The notes beneath the pieces are model-generated. The model saw nothing but the letters and a program-made list of their open reading frames with translations, was not told the DNA's origin and ran no database searches. From contig NZ_JAMFLX010000027.1 of NCBI RefSeq assembly GCF_023502345.1, positions 1 through 60,222 of the forward strand: a DNA stretch of 60,222 nucleotides, read 5' to 3'. Position 1 is the stretch's first letter; each line of letters opens with the position of its first letter. Position numbers and translations under genes: made by a program. The DNA is from Parendozoicomonas callyspongiae (GTDB lineage: Bacteria; Pseudomonadota; Gammaproteobacteria; Pseudomonadales; Endozoicomonadaceae). This document shows positions 18,871-28,171 of this stretch, piece after piece.

Positions 18871-19215
18871 ATGAACGAAAAGCGATTTATCAGTGAAGTC
18901 ACCCGGCGTCTGACCCGTATTTATGAGCAGATCAAAGCCGGACAGCCAGCAGAGACAACAAACCTTCACCGTGTTGAAGGGTTTATGAATGCCGGTGTCT
19001 TTATGGGAGTGTTGACCAATCAACAACTCAACGAGCTGATCGAAAAGGTTCATCAAGATGTTCTGGGCATATCTGTCAGTGAGCGCCGCCGACAGAACCA
19101 GTGCCACTGGCACCATGAAACCACTGATTACAGTAGCTATGAAACCCCGACTTATGAACGGGGATATCGCAGGCAGTATAAGAACTCTGGCGTCACACTC
19201 TGTCCTGAGAAATAA
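18871..19215 (+). CDS. Small basic protein of unknown function
   Basis: This 114-aa protein has an N-terminal helical part (RFISEVTRRLTRIYEQI, then QQLNELIEKVHQDVLG) and a basic, Tyr/His-rich tail (RRRQNQCHWHHE, then ERGYRRQYKN). No signal peptide or membrane segment is seen. It lacks a strong ribosome binding site, but its codon use resembles neighbouring genes. No family was recognised. It sits between copA's promoter region and a PLP decarboxylase. Confidence 0.65.
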   Translation: MNEKRFISEVTRRLTRIYEQIKAGQPAETTNLHRVEGFMNAGVFMGVLTNQQLNELIEKVHQDVLGISVSERRRQNQCHWHHETTDYSSYETPTYERGYRRQYKNSGVTLCPEK

Positions 19216-19300
19216 ACAGTTACCTTAAAGCCATGTACCCTCCGAGTTAAGCGAGGGTATATTCTGTTCTGATTTACCGACTCGTATCAGAAAGGCATTC

Positions 19301-20695
19301 ATGCAGCAGTATCTGGATATTCTTAATAAAGCCATCACCGAATGGACAGCGGAACCCCGCCCGGCATCACGTCTTATGCCAGCCCACCAGCTGTCTGAAC
19401 AGCTGGATATCTCCCTGGGAGAAGACGGTGCCAGTCTCAAGCAGCTGGAGCAGGCTGTGAAAGACTATCTGCACTTTAATCCGGATGTTGCACAACCCGA
19501 TTTCTTCAAGCTGCTGTACTCTGGCCAGAATGATCCTGCCTTATTAGGTGACTGGATTACCGCTCTCAGCAACGCCACCATGCACACTTACCAGGTCAGT
19601 CCTGTTGCCACTTTGATGGAACTGGAGCTGATTAAACAATGGAATGCCCTGGTCGGCTTTGATGACGGTGAAGGTGTAATGGTTCCTGGTGCCAGCCAGG
19701 CCAATCTGATCGGAATGATGCTGGCCCGGCATAAGGCCTGCCCGGACTATAAAACCAAAGGCCCTCAGGGGCAGACGCTGGTTGCCTATGTATCGGATCA
19801 GGCGCACTACTCTGCCCAGAAAGCGGTCAATGTTCTGGGTATTGGCACAGATAACCTGATTCCTGTTGTCAGTGATGACAATGGCTGCATGCGTCCTGAT
19901 GCTCTGAAAAGTGCCATTCAGAAAAGTCTTTCTCTGGGACATACACCGTTTTATATCGGCCTGACCGCTGGTACTACCGTGGTGGGGGCTTTTGATCCTG
20001 TTGAAGAGTGTGCAGCCATCGCACGGAGGCATAACCTCTGGCTGCATATTGATGGAGCCTGGGGCGCACCGGTTCTGTTCTCAGAAAATCACAGACATCT
20101 TCTGGCCAACAGCCATATGGCAGACTCTGTTTCCTGGGATGCCCATAAGCTGATGAATGTTCCTATCACGGCGGCAGTGATCCTGGTTAAGGAAAAAGTT
20201 CAGCTCAGTTGCTGCTGTTCCGGGGGCGGTGGTGAATACCTGTTCCACCAGGATGAGAACGCCAGCTTCAACCTTGGCGAACGTTCTATCCAGTGCGGAC
20301 GCCGTGCAGATGCCCTCAAGGTGTGGTTAAGCTGGAAAGCCATTGGCAACAAGGGTTTTTCTGACAAGATTGATTTTCTGCAAGACCTGAAAAGTTATTG
20401 CGTTGAAAGAGTAAATCAGCACCCGTCATTGCAGATGATGGCTCCGGCAACCTATCTGAATGTTTTGTTCCGCTTTCAGCCAGAACTCGATCTGTCTGAA
20501 GAACAGCTCCGCAATCTTAATATTGCTATCTGCAAGAAGTTGCGTGAAGACGGTCAGGCCTATGTGGATTATGCACGCTATAAAGGCCGAACCGGTATTC
20601 GTCTGATTATTGCCAATGGTGCAGCCACTCAGGGCGATATTGACCATCTTCTCGAGAACATTCTGAAGACCGGATCGAAGTTAATATCAGAATAA
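19301..20695 (+). CDS. PLP-dependent group II amino acid decarboxylase
   Basis: The 464-aa protein belongs to the glutamate/aspartate/cysteine-sulfinate decarboxylase superfamily. The PLP lysine is Lys283 in SWDAHKLMN, the ring-stacking His is His169 in SDQAHYS, and the pyridine-binding Asp is Asp251 in HIDGAWG. Other family segments are TMHTYQVSPVATLMELE and GLTAGTTVVGAFDP. AGAAAGG precedes the ATG. Substrate cannot be fixed by eye; cysteine sulfinate (taurine pathway), aspartate (beta-alanine) and glutamate are all possible. It stands alone, followed by a hairpin. Confidence 0.88.
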   Translation: MQQYLDILNKAITEWTAEPRPASRLMPAHQLSEQLDISLGEDGASLKQLEQAVKDYLHFNPDVAQPDFFKLLYSGQNDPALLGDWITALSNATMHTYQVSPVATLMELELIKQWNALVGFDDGEGVMVPGASQANLIGMMLARHKACPDYKTKGPQGQTLVAYVSDQAHYSAQKAVNVLGIGTDNLIPVVSDDNGCMRPDALKSAIQKSLSLGHTPFYIGLTAGTTVVGAFDPVEECAAIARRHNLWLHIDGAWGAPVLFSENHRHLLANSHMADSVSWDAHKLMNVPITAAVILVKEKVQLSCCCSGGGGEYLFHQDENASFNLGERSIQCGRRADALKVWLSWKAIGNKGFSDKIDFLQDLKSYCVERVNQHPSLQMMAPATYLNVLFRFQPELDLSEEQLRNLNIAICKKLREDGQAYVDYARYKGRTGIRLIIANGAATQGDIDHLLENILKTGSKLISE

Positions 20696-20705
20696 CGACT
20701 ATTGT

Positions 20706-20741
20706 GAACTGGTTATCTTATTGCTTCGAGATAACCAGTTC
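20706..20741. terminator. Perfect 13-bp hairpin after the decarboxylase gene
   Basis: GAACTGGTTATCT (20706-20718) pairs with AGATAACCAGTTC (20729-20741) across a 10-nt loop. It begins 10 bp after the decarboxylase stop. There is no T-tract, and the right arm also encodes the last codons of the minus-strand S66-like remnant. Confidence 0.5.
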
Positions 20742-20903
20742 GCTGTTTCCACCGGAGGTATCAATTTTCAACTTTGCCCAACCACCAAGGGGAATAGTGA
20801 GAATGGGAGTTGTATGACCAAAATCAACATTGGCAGGAACTGGCACGCCCTGAGGATCGCACGCCTCAACAGTATGGCAAATGAATACATTATGCCTCCT
20901 TGT
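20718..20903 (-). pseudogene. C-terminal remnant of an S66 LD-carboxypeptidase/MccF-like peptidase
   Basis: A minus-strand frame of about 61 codons, bounded upstream by an in-frame TAG, encodes VPVPANVDFGHTTPILTIPL, then GGWAKL and ends ELVISKQ. The DFGHTxP segment followed by an IPLGG-type strand resembles the C-terminus of S66 serine peptidases such as MccF and LD-carboxypeptidase, where the His belongs to the catalytic triad. The rest of the gene is absent, so it appears to be a deletion remnant. Assignment is by pattern memory only. Confidence 0.5.
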
Positions 20904-21097
20904 CTATAGCGGCATGTCCTCTATTACAGTTTATTCACAGCTTCAGTAGAATGCCGCCCCTTTCACCGGCCTGAGCTATAAACAGTAATTTTTGACTGAA
21001 ACCTAACCACCTTCAGGCATTTCTCTATCATGAACTTAAAGGCGTAAAAACAGACCTTCTGTTTCTACATCGCATTCACTACTGGAAAATCCTCTCT

Positions 21098-22600
21098 ATG
21101 TTCGATCTTTTGGCAAATAAACAGCCAAATCTGAAAGCTGAGTTACTGTCTGGACTCACCGTAGCCCTGGCCTTGGTACCCGAAGCCGTCGCCTTTGCTT
21201 TTATTGCCGGAGTTGAACCACTGGTTGGCCTCTATGCCGCCTTTATTGTATGCCTGTCAACAGCCATTCTGGGCGGCCGCCCCGGTATGATTTCCGGTGC
21301 TACCGGTGCCCTGGCTGTGGTTATGGTCAGCCTGGTTGCCGAACATGGTGTTCAGTATCTGTTTGCTGCAGTTGTCCTGATGGGTGTTCTGCAGATTCTG
21401 GCGGGAATCTTCAAACTGGGTAAATTTATCCGGATTGTGCCTCACCCGGTGATGCTGGGCTTTGTAAACGGCCTGGCTATTGTGATTTTCCTGGCTCAGA
21501 TGCCCCAGTTCCAGACAAGCACCGGCTGGCTGGAAGGTATGCCTATGTTCCTGATGCTGGGTCTGGTTGCCTTAACCATGGGGATTATTTTCTTCCTGCC
21601 CAAACTGACCAAGACTATTCCATCATCCCTGGCAGCCATTGCTGTTGTGTCTGCGATTGTTATTGGTTTTGGGCTCGATACCCGGACGGTGGGTGACCTG
21701 GCATCCATTGGTGGTGATCTGCCATCTCTGGCGATTCCATCCGTACCATTTACCATGGAAACACTGGTCATTATCTTCCCTTACTCCCTGGTAATGGCAG
21801 CCGTTGGCCTGATTGAATCCCTGCTGACACTGACCCTGATTGACGAACTGACAGAAACCCGAGGCAAGAGTAACCGCGAGTGTGTTGGCCAGGGTATTGC
21901 CAACGTTGTTACCGGCTTCTTCGGTGGTATGGGTGGCTGTGCCATGATCGGTCAGAGCATGATTAACGTAAACTCCGGCGGGCGTGGCCGACTGTCCGGC
22001 ATCGTGGCTGCTGCTTTCCTGCTGATGTTTATCCTGTTTGCCAGCTCCCTGATCGAGATGATTCCAATCGCAGCTCTGGTTGGCGTGATGTTTATGGTGG
22101 TGATTGGTACTTTTGAATGGTCCAGCTTCCGTATCGTGCGTCGTATTCCGCTTTCTGATGCGCTGGTTATCGTGGTGGTATCTGCTGTGACTGTGGCGAC
22201 CGATCTGGCTATCGCTGTAGTGGTGGGTGTTATTCTGTCAGCCCTGGTTTTTGCCTGGAAACAGTCTCACTTTATCAGTGTTGTTACCAAAATCGATCAG
22301 AACGGCTTCAAGATTTACGAACTGCACGGTCCGCTCTACTTCAGTTCTGTATCCAACTTCCGGGATCTGTTTACTCCCAATGAGGACCCCAAGCACGTTG
22401 TGGTCGAGTTCCGTTACTCCCGTGTCTGTGATCACTCTGGTATCGAAGCTATTGATGCCCTGGCAGAACGTTATGAAAGCCGCGGCAAAACCCTGCATCT
22501 GCGTCATCTGAGTCATGACTGTATTAACATGCTGCATAAAGCACAAAAGCTGGCCGAGATTGATAACCAGGAAGACCCGACTTACCGCGTAGTAAGTTAG
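21098..22600 (+). CDS. SulP-family anion transporter with STAS domain
   Basis: The 500-aa protein has 10 or more membrane spans. The SulP signature lies at the start ([20 protein letters not shown], then [14 protein letters not shown]), and a C-terminal STAS domain begins near residue 405 ([15 protein letters not shown], then [20 protein letters not shown]). In this superfamily substrates include sulfate, bicarbonate and dicarboxylates. The compact length and N-terminus look like BicA-type sodium/bicarbonate symporters, but substrate cannot be assigned by eye. It stands alone and ends in a strong terminator. Confidence 0.92.
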   Translation: MFDLLANKQPNLKAELLSGLTVALALVPEAVAFAFIAGVEPLVGLYAAFIVCLSTAILGGRPGMISGATGALAVVMVSLVAEHGVQYLFAAVVLMGVLQILAGIFKLGKFIRIVPHPVMLGFVNGLAIVIFLAQMPQFQTSTGWLEGMPMFLMLGLVALTMGIIFFLPKLTKTIPSSLAAIAVVSAIVIGFGLDTRTVGDLASIGGDLPSLAIPSVPFTMETLVIIFPYSLVMAAVGLIESLLTLTLIDELTETRGKSNRECVGQGIANVVTGFFGGMGGCAMIGQSMINVNSGGRGRLSGIVAAAFLLMFILFASSLIEMIPIAALVGVMFMVVIGTFEWSSFRIVRRIPLSDALVIVVVSAVTVATDLAIAVVVGVILSALVFAWKQSHFISVVTKIDQNGFKIYELHGPLYFSSVSNFRDLFTPNEDPKHVVVEFRYSRVCDHSGIEAIDALAERYESRGKTLHLRHLSHDCINMLHKAQKLAEIDNQEDPTYRVVS

Positions 22601-22621
22601 TTATCTTCATACTCTATCCAT

Positions 22622-22648
22622 GAAAAAGCCCCGAACAGGGGCTTTTTC
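22622..22648. terminator. Bidirectional intrinsic terminator
   Basis: GAAAAAGCCCC (22622-22632) pairs perfectly with GGGGCTTTTTC (22638-22648) around a 5-nt loop. A and T tracts flank both sides. It lies between the SulP gene and the convergent SMI1/KNR4 gene. Confidence 0.9.
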
Positions 22649-22658
22649 ATTAGCAGTC

Positions 22659-23063
22659 TCAACTCTCCAGCCAGATATCCCTGGCCCAGTGCCAAATGGT
22701 TGGCCACTCATCTTCAGTCAGCCCTTCATCACGATCCCAGAACCGCACCACGCCATCCTGTTCAATACAGTAGTACCCATCCGGGGCTTCACAGATGGTA
22801 ATCAGCTCTCTTGGCATACCGATATCCCAGGCAATGGAGGTCATCTCTGGAAGATAGGTATGGGAATTCTCATCAGTGACAGTGGCCGGCTCCAGAGAAC
22901 CACAGACAACATCGCTGACTTCTTTCAGAAAAATCTTGTACTCATCAGGCAGGTGGATAAGAATCTGCTCCTGCACCAACACCAGGTCATCATCTTCCGG
23001 CAGTTCAAGCGGCGTGGGAATATCTTCGCTTCGCTCCCGCAACAGCTCGATTACGTCTTCCAT
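22659..23063 (-). CDS. SMI1/KNR4 (SUKH) family protein
   Basis: The 134-aa protein has the SUKH-fold pattern: an early helix, LPDEYKIFLKEVSDVVCG, a middle strand region, PDGYYCIEQDGVVRFWDRDEG and a terminal Trp-rich part. SUKH proteins often act as immunity proteins to polymorphic toxins, but many chromosomal members are of unknown role. No toxin gene lies nearby, so an immunity role is not supported here. It is divergent from the YgjP-like gene. Confidence 0.8.
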   Translation of the reverse strand: MEDVIELLRERSEDIPTPLELPEDDDLVLVQEQILIHLPDEYKIFLKEVSDVVCGSLEPATVTDENSHTYLPEMTSIAWDIGMPRELITICEAPDGYYCIEQDGVVRFWDRDEGLTEDEWPTIWHWARDIWLES

Positions 23064-23157
23064 TTTCTTTATCCGAGTTAGGCAAATGAGTTAACGGTTC
23101 ATTGTACAATACATAAACCAACCGGACTCAGAAAAAACAGACGGGAATGTAATTCCA

Positions 23158-23667
23158 GTGACCAGCCAGACACACCTTAAATATATCCAGGGCTATCCCG
23201 AGCAGATCACCTCACAGGTAAAGCAGTTGATTGATAGTGATCGTCTCGGCAGCTGGCTGTTAAAGCGTTACCCGACTCCACACCAGATCAGAACTGCGAA
23301 AGACCTTTATGAGTACACCTTCGGGCTGAAAAACAGGTTTATGAGAAAGTCACCACCTCTGAGCAAGGTGGTCTATGACGATAAGGTCAAACTGAGCAGT
23401 GCTCTGGGACTGCATGCCTTTGTCTCAAGAGTTCAGGGAGGTAAGCTGAAATCCAAAAATGAGATTCGCATTGCATCTGTGTTTAAACAGGCACCAGAAG
23501 AGTTTCTGCGCATGATCATTGTGCATGAACTGGCACACTTCAAAGAAAAGGAGCATAACAAAGCCTTTTATCAGCTCTGCCAGCATATGGAGCCGGACTA
23601 CCATCAACTGGAACTGGATACACGTCTGTATCTAACTTATCTGGAGTTATCCGGCCCATTGTATTAG
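23158..23667 (+). CDS. YgjP-like zinc metallopeptidase
   Basis: The 169-aa protein carries the gluzincin motif HELAH at residues 123-127 and a third His at 133 in KEHNKAFYQLC, which is the HExxH-x5-H pattern of the YgjP/M48-like family. The N-terminal part is basic and helical. The start is a GTG at 23158. The family is widespread, with no well-defined substrate. It is divergent from the SMI1/KNR4 gene and convergent with hisA. Confidence 0.85.
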   Translation: MTSQTHLKYIQGYPEQITSQVKQLIDSDRLGSWLLKRYPTPHQIRTAKDLYEYTFGLKNRFMRKSPPLSKVVYDDKVKLSSALGLHAFVSRVQGGKLKSKNEIRIASVFKQAPEEFLRMIIVHELAHFKEKEHNKAFYQLCQHMEPDYHQLELDTRLYLTYLELSGPLY

Positions 23668-23677
23668 GGCCTGTTGA

Positions 23678-24433
23678 TTATTCTCTGCAGGCATTGACGA
23701 CATCACGGTAAGACAGCTTGCCACCAAAAATATCAAGCGCGCTTCCCACAGTGATATGTACCCGGTTCTTTCCTGCAGAACGAACTGCTTCAATATCTTC
23801 CAGGGAAGCAATCCCCCCAGCGTAAGTGACTGGTACAGGCGTATGCCCACCCAAAAGTTCAACCAGTTTCAGATCAGGTCCAGCCTGCAGCCCCTCAACA
23901 GAAGCCGCGTGCACCAACAGTTCACCACAATACTGCCCAAGGTTCTGGAGGGTTTCGGGGGAAATAATAGTTTCCGTAAACTTCTGCCAGCGGTCCGTTA
24001 CGATAAAGTACTGGCCATCGCGCTCTTTGCAGGATAGATCCAGTACCAGCCTTTCCGGGCCGGTTACATCAACCAGTTTTTTCAGGTTTTGAAAATTGAT
24101 TTCGCCATCACTGAAAACATAAGACGTTACGATAACGTGCGATGCTCCCATGGCCAGATAATGCTCTGCATTCTCAGCATTCACACCCCCACCAATCTGC
24201 AGACCTCCCGGCCATGCCTGAAGAGCCTGTTCTGCTGCCCGTTCATTGCCCGGCCCGAGCTTGATAACATGCCCACCACGAAGGTTATCTTTCCGGTATG
24301 TCTCGACAAACCAGGCTGGGGACTGATCGCTTTCAAAGTTTACCTGTGCTGAATTATCAGTATCCGTCAGGCTGCTGCCAACGATTTGCTTAACCTTGCC
24401 GTTATGAAGATCAATACAGGGACGAAACTGCAT
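23678..24433 (-). CDS. hisA: Eukaryote-type HisA, ProFAR isomerase
   Basis: The enzyme isomerises ProFAR to PRFAR in histidine synthesis. The 251-aa sequence follows the fungal/plant HIS6 form rather than typical bacterial HisA: CIDLHNGKVKQIVGSSLTD with the catalytic Asp8, then GGHVIKLGPGNERAA, LQIGGGVNAENA, VIVTSYVF, LVLDLSCKERDGQYFIVTD, YAGGIASLEDI and GSALDIFGG. Typical bacterial HisA starts near PAIDL-DG and lacks these insertions. It stands alone, with no other his gene in the window. A eukaryote-like HisA subfamily is known in some bacteria, so transfer may be old. It is convergent with the YgjP-like gene. Confidence 0.9.
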   Translation of the reverse strand: MQFRPCIDLHNGKVKQIVGSSLTDTDNSAQVNFESDQSPAWFVETYRKDNLRGGHVIKLGPGNERAAEQALQAWPGGLQIGGGVNAENAEHYLAMGASHVIVTSYVFSDGEINFQNLKKLVDVTGPERLVLDLSCKERDGQYFIVTDRWQKFTETIISPETLQNLGQYCGELLVHAASVEGLQAGPDLKLVELLGGHTPVPVTYAGGIASLEDIEAVRSAGKNRVHITVGSALDIFGGKLSYRDVVNACRE

Positions 24434-24506
24434 ATTTTATACTCGGTATCTCATATCAGATTATTTCCGTCTTGACGTTCAGAGCAGAAGCCGCCACAGC
24501 GCCACC

Positions 24507-27500
24507 TCAAGGCTTCGAAGAATCCAGCCCCCTTCGGACTCGTACGGGAAAGAACATATGTTTATTTTGTACTAACTCCTGACAGAGAGCCTCTTCTGTT
24601 CCAGAACGACAGGCAATAACTATACGAGTACTATCATTAAGGCTTTCTTTAATCAACCGATTTCGCTCAGATGAATCTGTGATTATTACGGTGTCATTCC
24701 GTACTCTGCTTTGATGGACACGGGCCAGAATGTCTTTGCTACCCAGAGGAATAAGCATATATGGCTGAAACTCTTCCTCTCCCTCATCATGTTTCAGAGT
24801 ACCTCCCTGCCAAAGCACTTTAGCAACAGATTTCATTCTCTTGTTTTTTGCTATATGCGTAAGATCTTGATGCGGCAATAAAACCCATTCAAAAGTATCA
24901 GCTAAACCACTTTTGCCAAGGTTGGAATATATTCCAGTCTCCCCAACATGTATTTTTTCAGCTTCCTTACCAATAACTTGAACCAGTACAGATTTCCATG
25001 ACGTGACAGGCTTATGACTATCCAACCTGTAAGTACCAGTAATTTTCAACAGTGCTTTAAGCCGGTTATCAATGTCTTTTGCAACCGCTGCAACGGCCTT
25101 AGCCTCTTCTCTCTGCTCAACAAGTTTGATCAACCATTGCAGAATCATTTTATAGTGTTCAAGCCCTTCATGAGCAGGTTGCTGTACCTGTAAAATTTCT
25201 ACAGCTCTTCTATAGAGTTCTTTAGCTGTAACAAGAATTTCCTGCGGTACAGATAAATATTCCCATACACAATTCAAGGCACGCCAAAAGAACCTGTCCC
25301 TATCTATATGGTCGGGGACATCAACCATTACTCGCTCCTGAGCAGGCATGCTGTCAAGAATTTTTCGATATTCATGAGACTTTAAATTACCACCGATAGT
25401 AAATAGAATCTTTAACTTGTCTATGTCAATAGTGTTGATTCTTCTTTGAAAAGCAAATATTTTTTTTATTACAGAATCAAGATTATAAAGCATGTGTTGC
25501 CATGGTCGAATAGCCAGATCAGCTCGTTCAATCAACACATAGGCTTTACGAAAATCGCCCTCATCGAGCATTTTTTCGCATTCAAGGTAGGCATTATCTG
25601 CCGTTTCATAATCTCCCTGGGTAGAAAAAGATCGCGCCTCAGCCATTTTTTCCATCCATAGCAGATTTGAATCTTTCATTACTATTTTAACAACAGTAGA
25701 GTCACGGCTCTCGAGAGTTTCGTCACAAGAAACTTCAAAATTCATTGTTTTATCAGTTTTGGCAAGTACTTTTTCATGGCTGCTATCATGAAACAATTCC
25801 TCAATATATCTTTCACGCTTCAATTGTTTTTCTTCTTCCTGTAAACCTCGAACAGAAAAATCAACAGCCTGTCTATCATGAATTAATATAATTGCCTTGC
25901 TGATCTGACCACAAACATAAACGCACATCCCACCAGACAAATCAAAAAAATAATCACCAATACCACAACTATTCTGAAACATAGCAATATGTGAATCTAT
26001 ACAGGAACTGAACGAGACAGATCCATCAACTATATTTCTGCATATAGTCAATAAATAAGCTGACAATTTTATAATAGTATTCTTCGTTTTTTCTTTTAAT
26101 TCTTCATCCTGCAAAAAATGATAATTTATCTCGTTAGAATCATCAAATAATTCACCCCTAGAAAATCCAACACCTCCAACTGCTTTCTGACGAAAACTTG
26201 TAAAAGAGAGTGCTTTCAAGGCAGATTCATACACCTTTGTAGATCTTATATAAAATCCAAACCATAGAATTTTGTTAAGAATAATTCCAGTTTTACGGAC
26301 AGCCTCATTTTGCTCCTTCTTATTTGACCCGGCCTTCCCCAGGTTTTCCTCAAGCCTTTTGAAAACATCATTTACAAACCTAAGCCCAAATCTTTCGAGA
26401 GATTTCATTTCATCTTCTGAGAAACTGTTATTTACCATAATATTCATCAAAGGGATGTTGTCACCAAATAAAATAAGCGTCTCTAACAAAATACAGGTAC
26501 GATCAAAAGTTAACTGCCTATGTCTATATAAAATTATATTTCCATCAAGAAGACATGTTGATTCTTTTTCCAGCAAATACTCCATGTCATAGTTTGCCAT
26601 CAAAACCTTTAAGGTCAACTTGAAAACATCAACCCTAGTTACACTTTTTAATCTCTCCAGAATCTTGTCATCATACAAAAATGAAGACAGATCAAAAAAA
26701 ATTGTATTAATACTCATACAGTAATTAATAAGATTGGTTATATTTCTTACCACAGCCTCATTTTTTTCTTTACAAACCAGCCAAACGTCCTTTTTCTTTT
26801 TCACATCACAGTCTTTCCTTTTACTCATCAATCCTTGTTTAAAAGAAAAAAGAGACTCAAAAAGATAATGATAATAAGTATCAACACTTAATGACAAATC
26901 AAAAAAATCTTTTTCTAATTTTTCTATAGAACTATCCTTAACCTGAGACCAACTTTCTTCCGCCTCCATCAACTTTTTCACAATTGAATATTTTGTTTTA
27001 ATCTCTTTGCTTTTTTCAGCTGCAGATTTCGATATTGCCTCAATTCCTTCTCTCTGATAACGCCTCTGGGCCATTCGTTTCCTGATACTGCCAGATATTC
27101 CCAACCAGGGCTCTCTATCGTAAAGAGACTCCTCATGCCCCGGCCTCACAGACATACATGCCAGATCTTTAACAACAGCAAATGTATGCATTGTATCGGG
27201 GCCCGCTTGCCGATAAGCAAACAGCATTGGTTTTTCCGGTGTCTCATTTCGACACGTCTCAACATTCTGAAAATATTTAACCTGTTCTCCAACAAGCAAA
27301 CCAGATATGTTCTCTAACAGCTCAAGAGCTTTTCCGCTTATGGCGGGCTCCAATACCAGATTGATCTTTCTCGTTTCAAAAGGAACTTTAAAAGCAACCA
27401 ACCAAAGAACTTTTTTTTTCTGACTTACAAATACTTTATCAATTTTCAGATTTGAATTAATTTCAGATATACTCACCAATCGTGGTTCTTCTTTAAAAAG

Positions 27501-28016
27501 CAATTGCCCCCAAATTTGTTTATCATCAGTATCCATATGGCTTAAATCAGGAAAAAGAAAAATGTATTCCGCTTTAGTGGAGTCTCGTTCATTGAGAAAA
27601 CGTGCTTCATAATCTGGCAGATAAGGGGTGCTGGCAGAAACCTCCTCATCTTCAGGCCAGAGCATTCCGAACGATGCCATTTCATAATCAAACTCTTTGA
27701 TGCCATCATCCGTATGGAAGATCAAGCCAATACCAACCTGACCGCTATCAGGCATTATGGTAGAAGCATCTAACAATTCTGGGGGAGTTACGTTCAGTTT
27801 AGAAAAGCGCTTTTGCAAGTCTTCAATTTCTTTTTGAGTCAAAGGCTTTTGAGCAGATTCCTTACTGTCACTATCTGCCTTTTCTAAAGCACTGTGTTTT
27901 TCTTCATTAACTGTACTGTTTTGTCCAAGTCTGAACATTCCCCAAGATAAAGATACTGATTGACTTAAAACCATAAATTCTATCAGTAAGCAACAAATCG
28001 CCATTCTGGCTTTCAC
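24507..28016 (-). CDS. Large secreted protein of unknown function (1169 aa)
   Basis: An N-terminal signal is present (ICCLLIEFMVLSQSVSLSWG). The remainder is long, mostly helical and lysine/glutamate-rich, with scattered Cys residues and a repeat-like helical region around residues 790-1000 (GDYETADNAYLECEKMLDEG, then DFRKAYVLIERADLAI, which resembles tetratricopeptide-type pairs). No enzyme motif was recognised. The gene is visibly A+T-richer than its flanks, a sign of transfer. The start is GTG 28016, with AGAGG 5 nt upstream. It lies 155 bp downstream of the VWA-CaaX gene on the same strand, so the two may be co-transcribed. A secreted, host-directed role is inferred only. Confidence 0.8.
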   Translation of the reverse strand: MKARMAICCLLIEFMVLSQSVSLSWGMFRLGQNSTVNEEKHSALEKADSDSKESAQKPLTQKEIEDLQKRFSKLNVTPPELLDASTIMPDSGQVGIGLIFHTDDGIKEFDYEMASFGMLWPEDEEVSASTPYLPDYEARFLNERDSTKAEYIFLFPDLSHMDTDDKQIWGQLLFKEEPRLVSISEINSNLKIDKVFVSQKKKVLWLVAFKVPFETRKINLVLEPAISGKALELLENISGLLVGEQVKYFQNVETCRNETPEKPMLFAYRQAGPDTMHTFAVVKDLACMSVRPGHEESLYDREPWLGISGSIRKRMAQRRYQREGIEAISKSAAEKSKEIKTKYSIVKKLMEAEESWSQVKDSSIEKLEKDFFDLSLSVDTYYHYLFESLFSFKQGLMSKRKDCDVKKKKDVWLVCKEKNEAVVRNITNLINYCMSINTIFFDLSSFLYDDKILERLKSVTRVDVFKLTLKVLMANYDMEYLLEKESTCLLDGNIILYRHRQLTFDRTCILLETLILFGDNIPLMNIMVNNSFSEDEMKSLERFGLRFVNDVFKRLEENLGKAGSNKKEQNEAVRKTGIILNKILWFGFYIRSTKVYESALKALSFTSFRQKAVGGVGFSRGELFDDSNEINYHFLQDEELKEKTKNTIIKLSAYLLTICRNIVDGSVSFSSCIDSHIAMFQNSCGIGDYFFDLSGGMCVYVCGQISKAIILIHDRQAVDFSVRGLQEEEKQLKRERYIEELFHDSSHEKVLAKTDKTMNFEVSCDETLESRDSTVVKIVMKDSNLLWMEKMAEARSFSTQGDYETADNAYLECEKMLDEGDFRKAYVLIERADLAIRPWQHMLYNLDSVIKKIFAFQRRINTIDIDKLKILFTIGGNLKSHEYRKILDSMPAQERVMVDVPDHIDRDRFFWRALNCVWEYLSVPQEILVTAKELYRRAVEILQVQQPAHEGLEHYKMILQWLIKLVEQREEAKAVAAVAKDIDNRLKALLKITGTYRLDSHKPVTSWKSVLVQVIGKEAEKIHVGETGIYSNLGKSGLADTFEWVLLPHQDLTHIAKNKRMKSVAKVLWQGGTLKHDEGEEEFQPYMLIPLGSKDILARVHQSRVRNDTVIITDSSERNRLIKESLNDSTRIVIACRSGTEEALCQELVQNKHMFFPVRVRRGLDSSKP

Positions 28017-28171
28017 GGGTACCTCTGCAAAACCTCAGCTGCCAGAAGAGATTGAGATTAGTTCATTTTTAATAACTTATAAAAAGGCTTTCACAAACAG
28101 GCTGTCTGCCCCGGACAATCACACTAAACTTAGCGGTTTCTCTTACCCTATCAACCCTCATACGATTAACT

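Noticed and set aside
20721-20909. 62-codon plus-strand ORF after the decarboxylase
   Set aside because: The opposite strand carries a recognisable S66-like remnant; the plus frame has no features.
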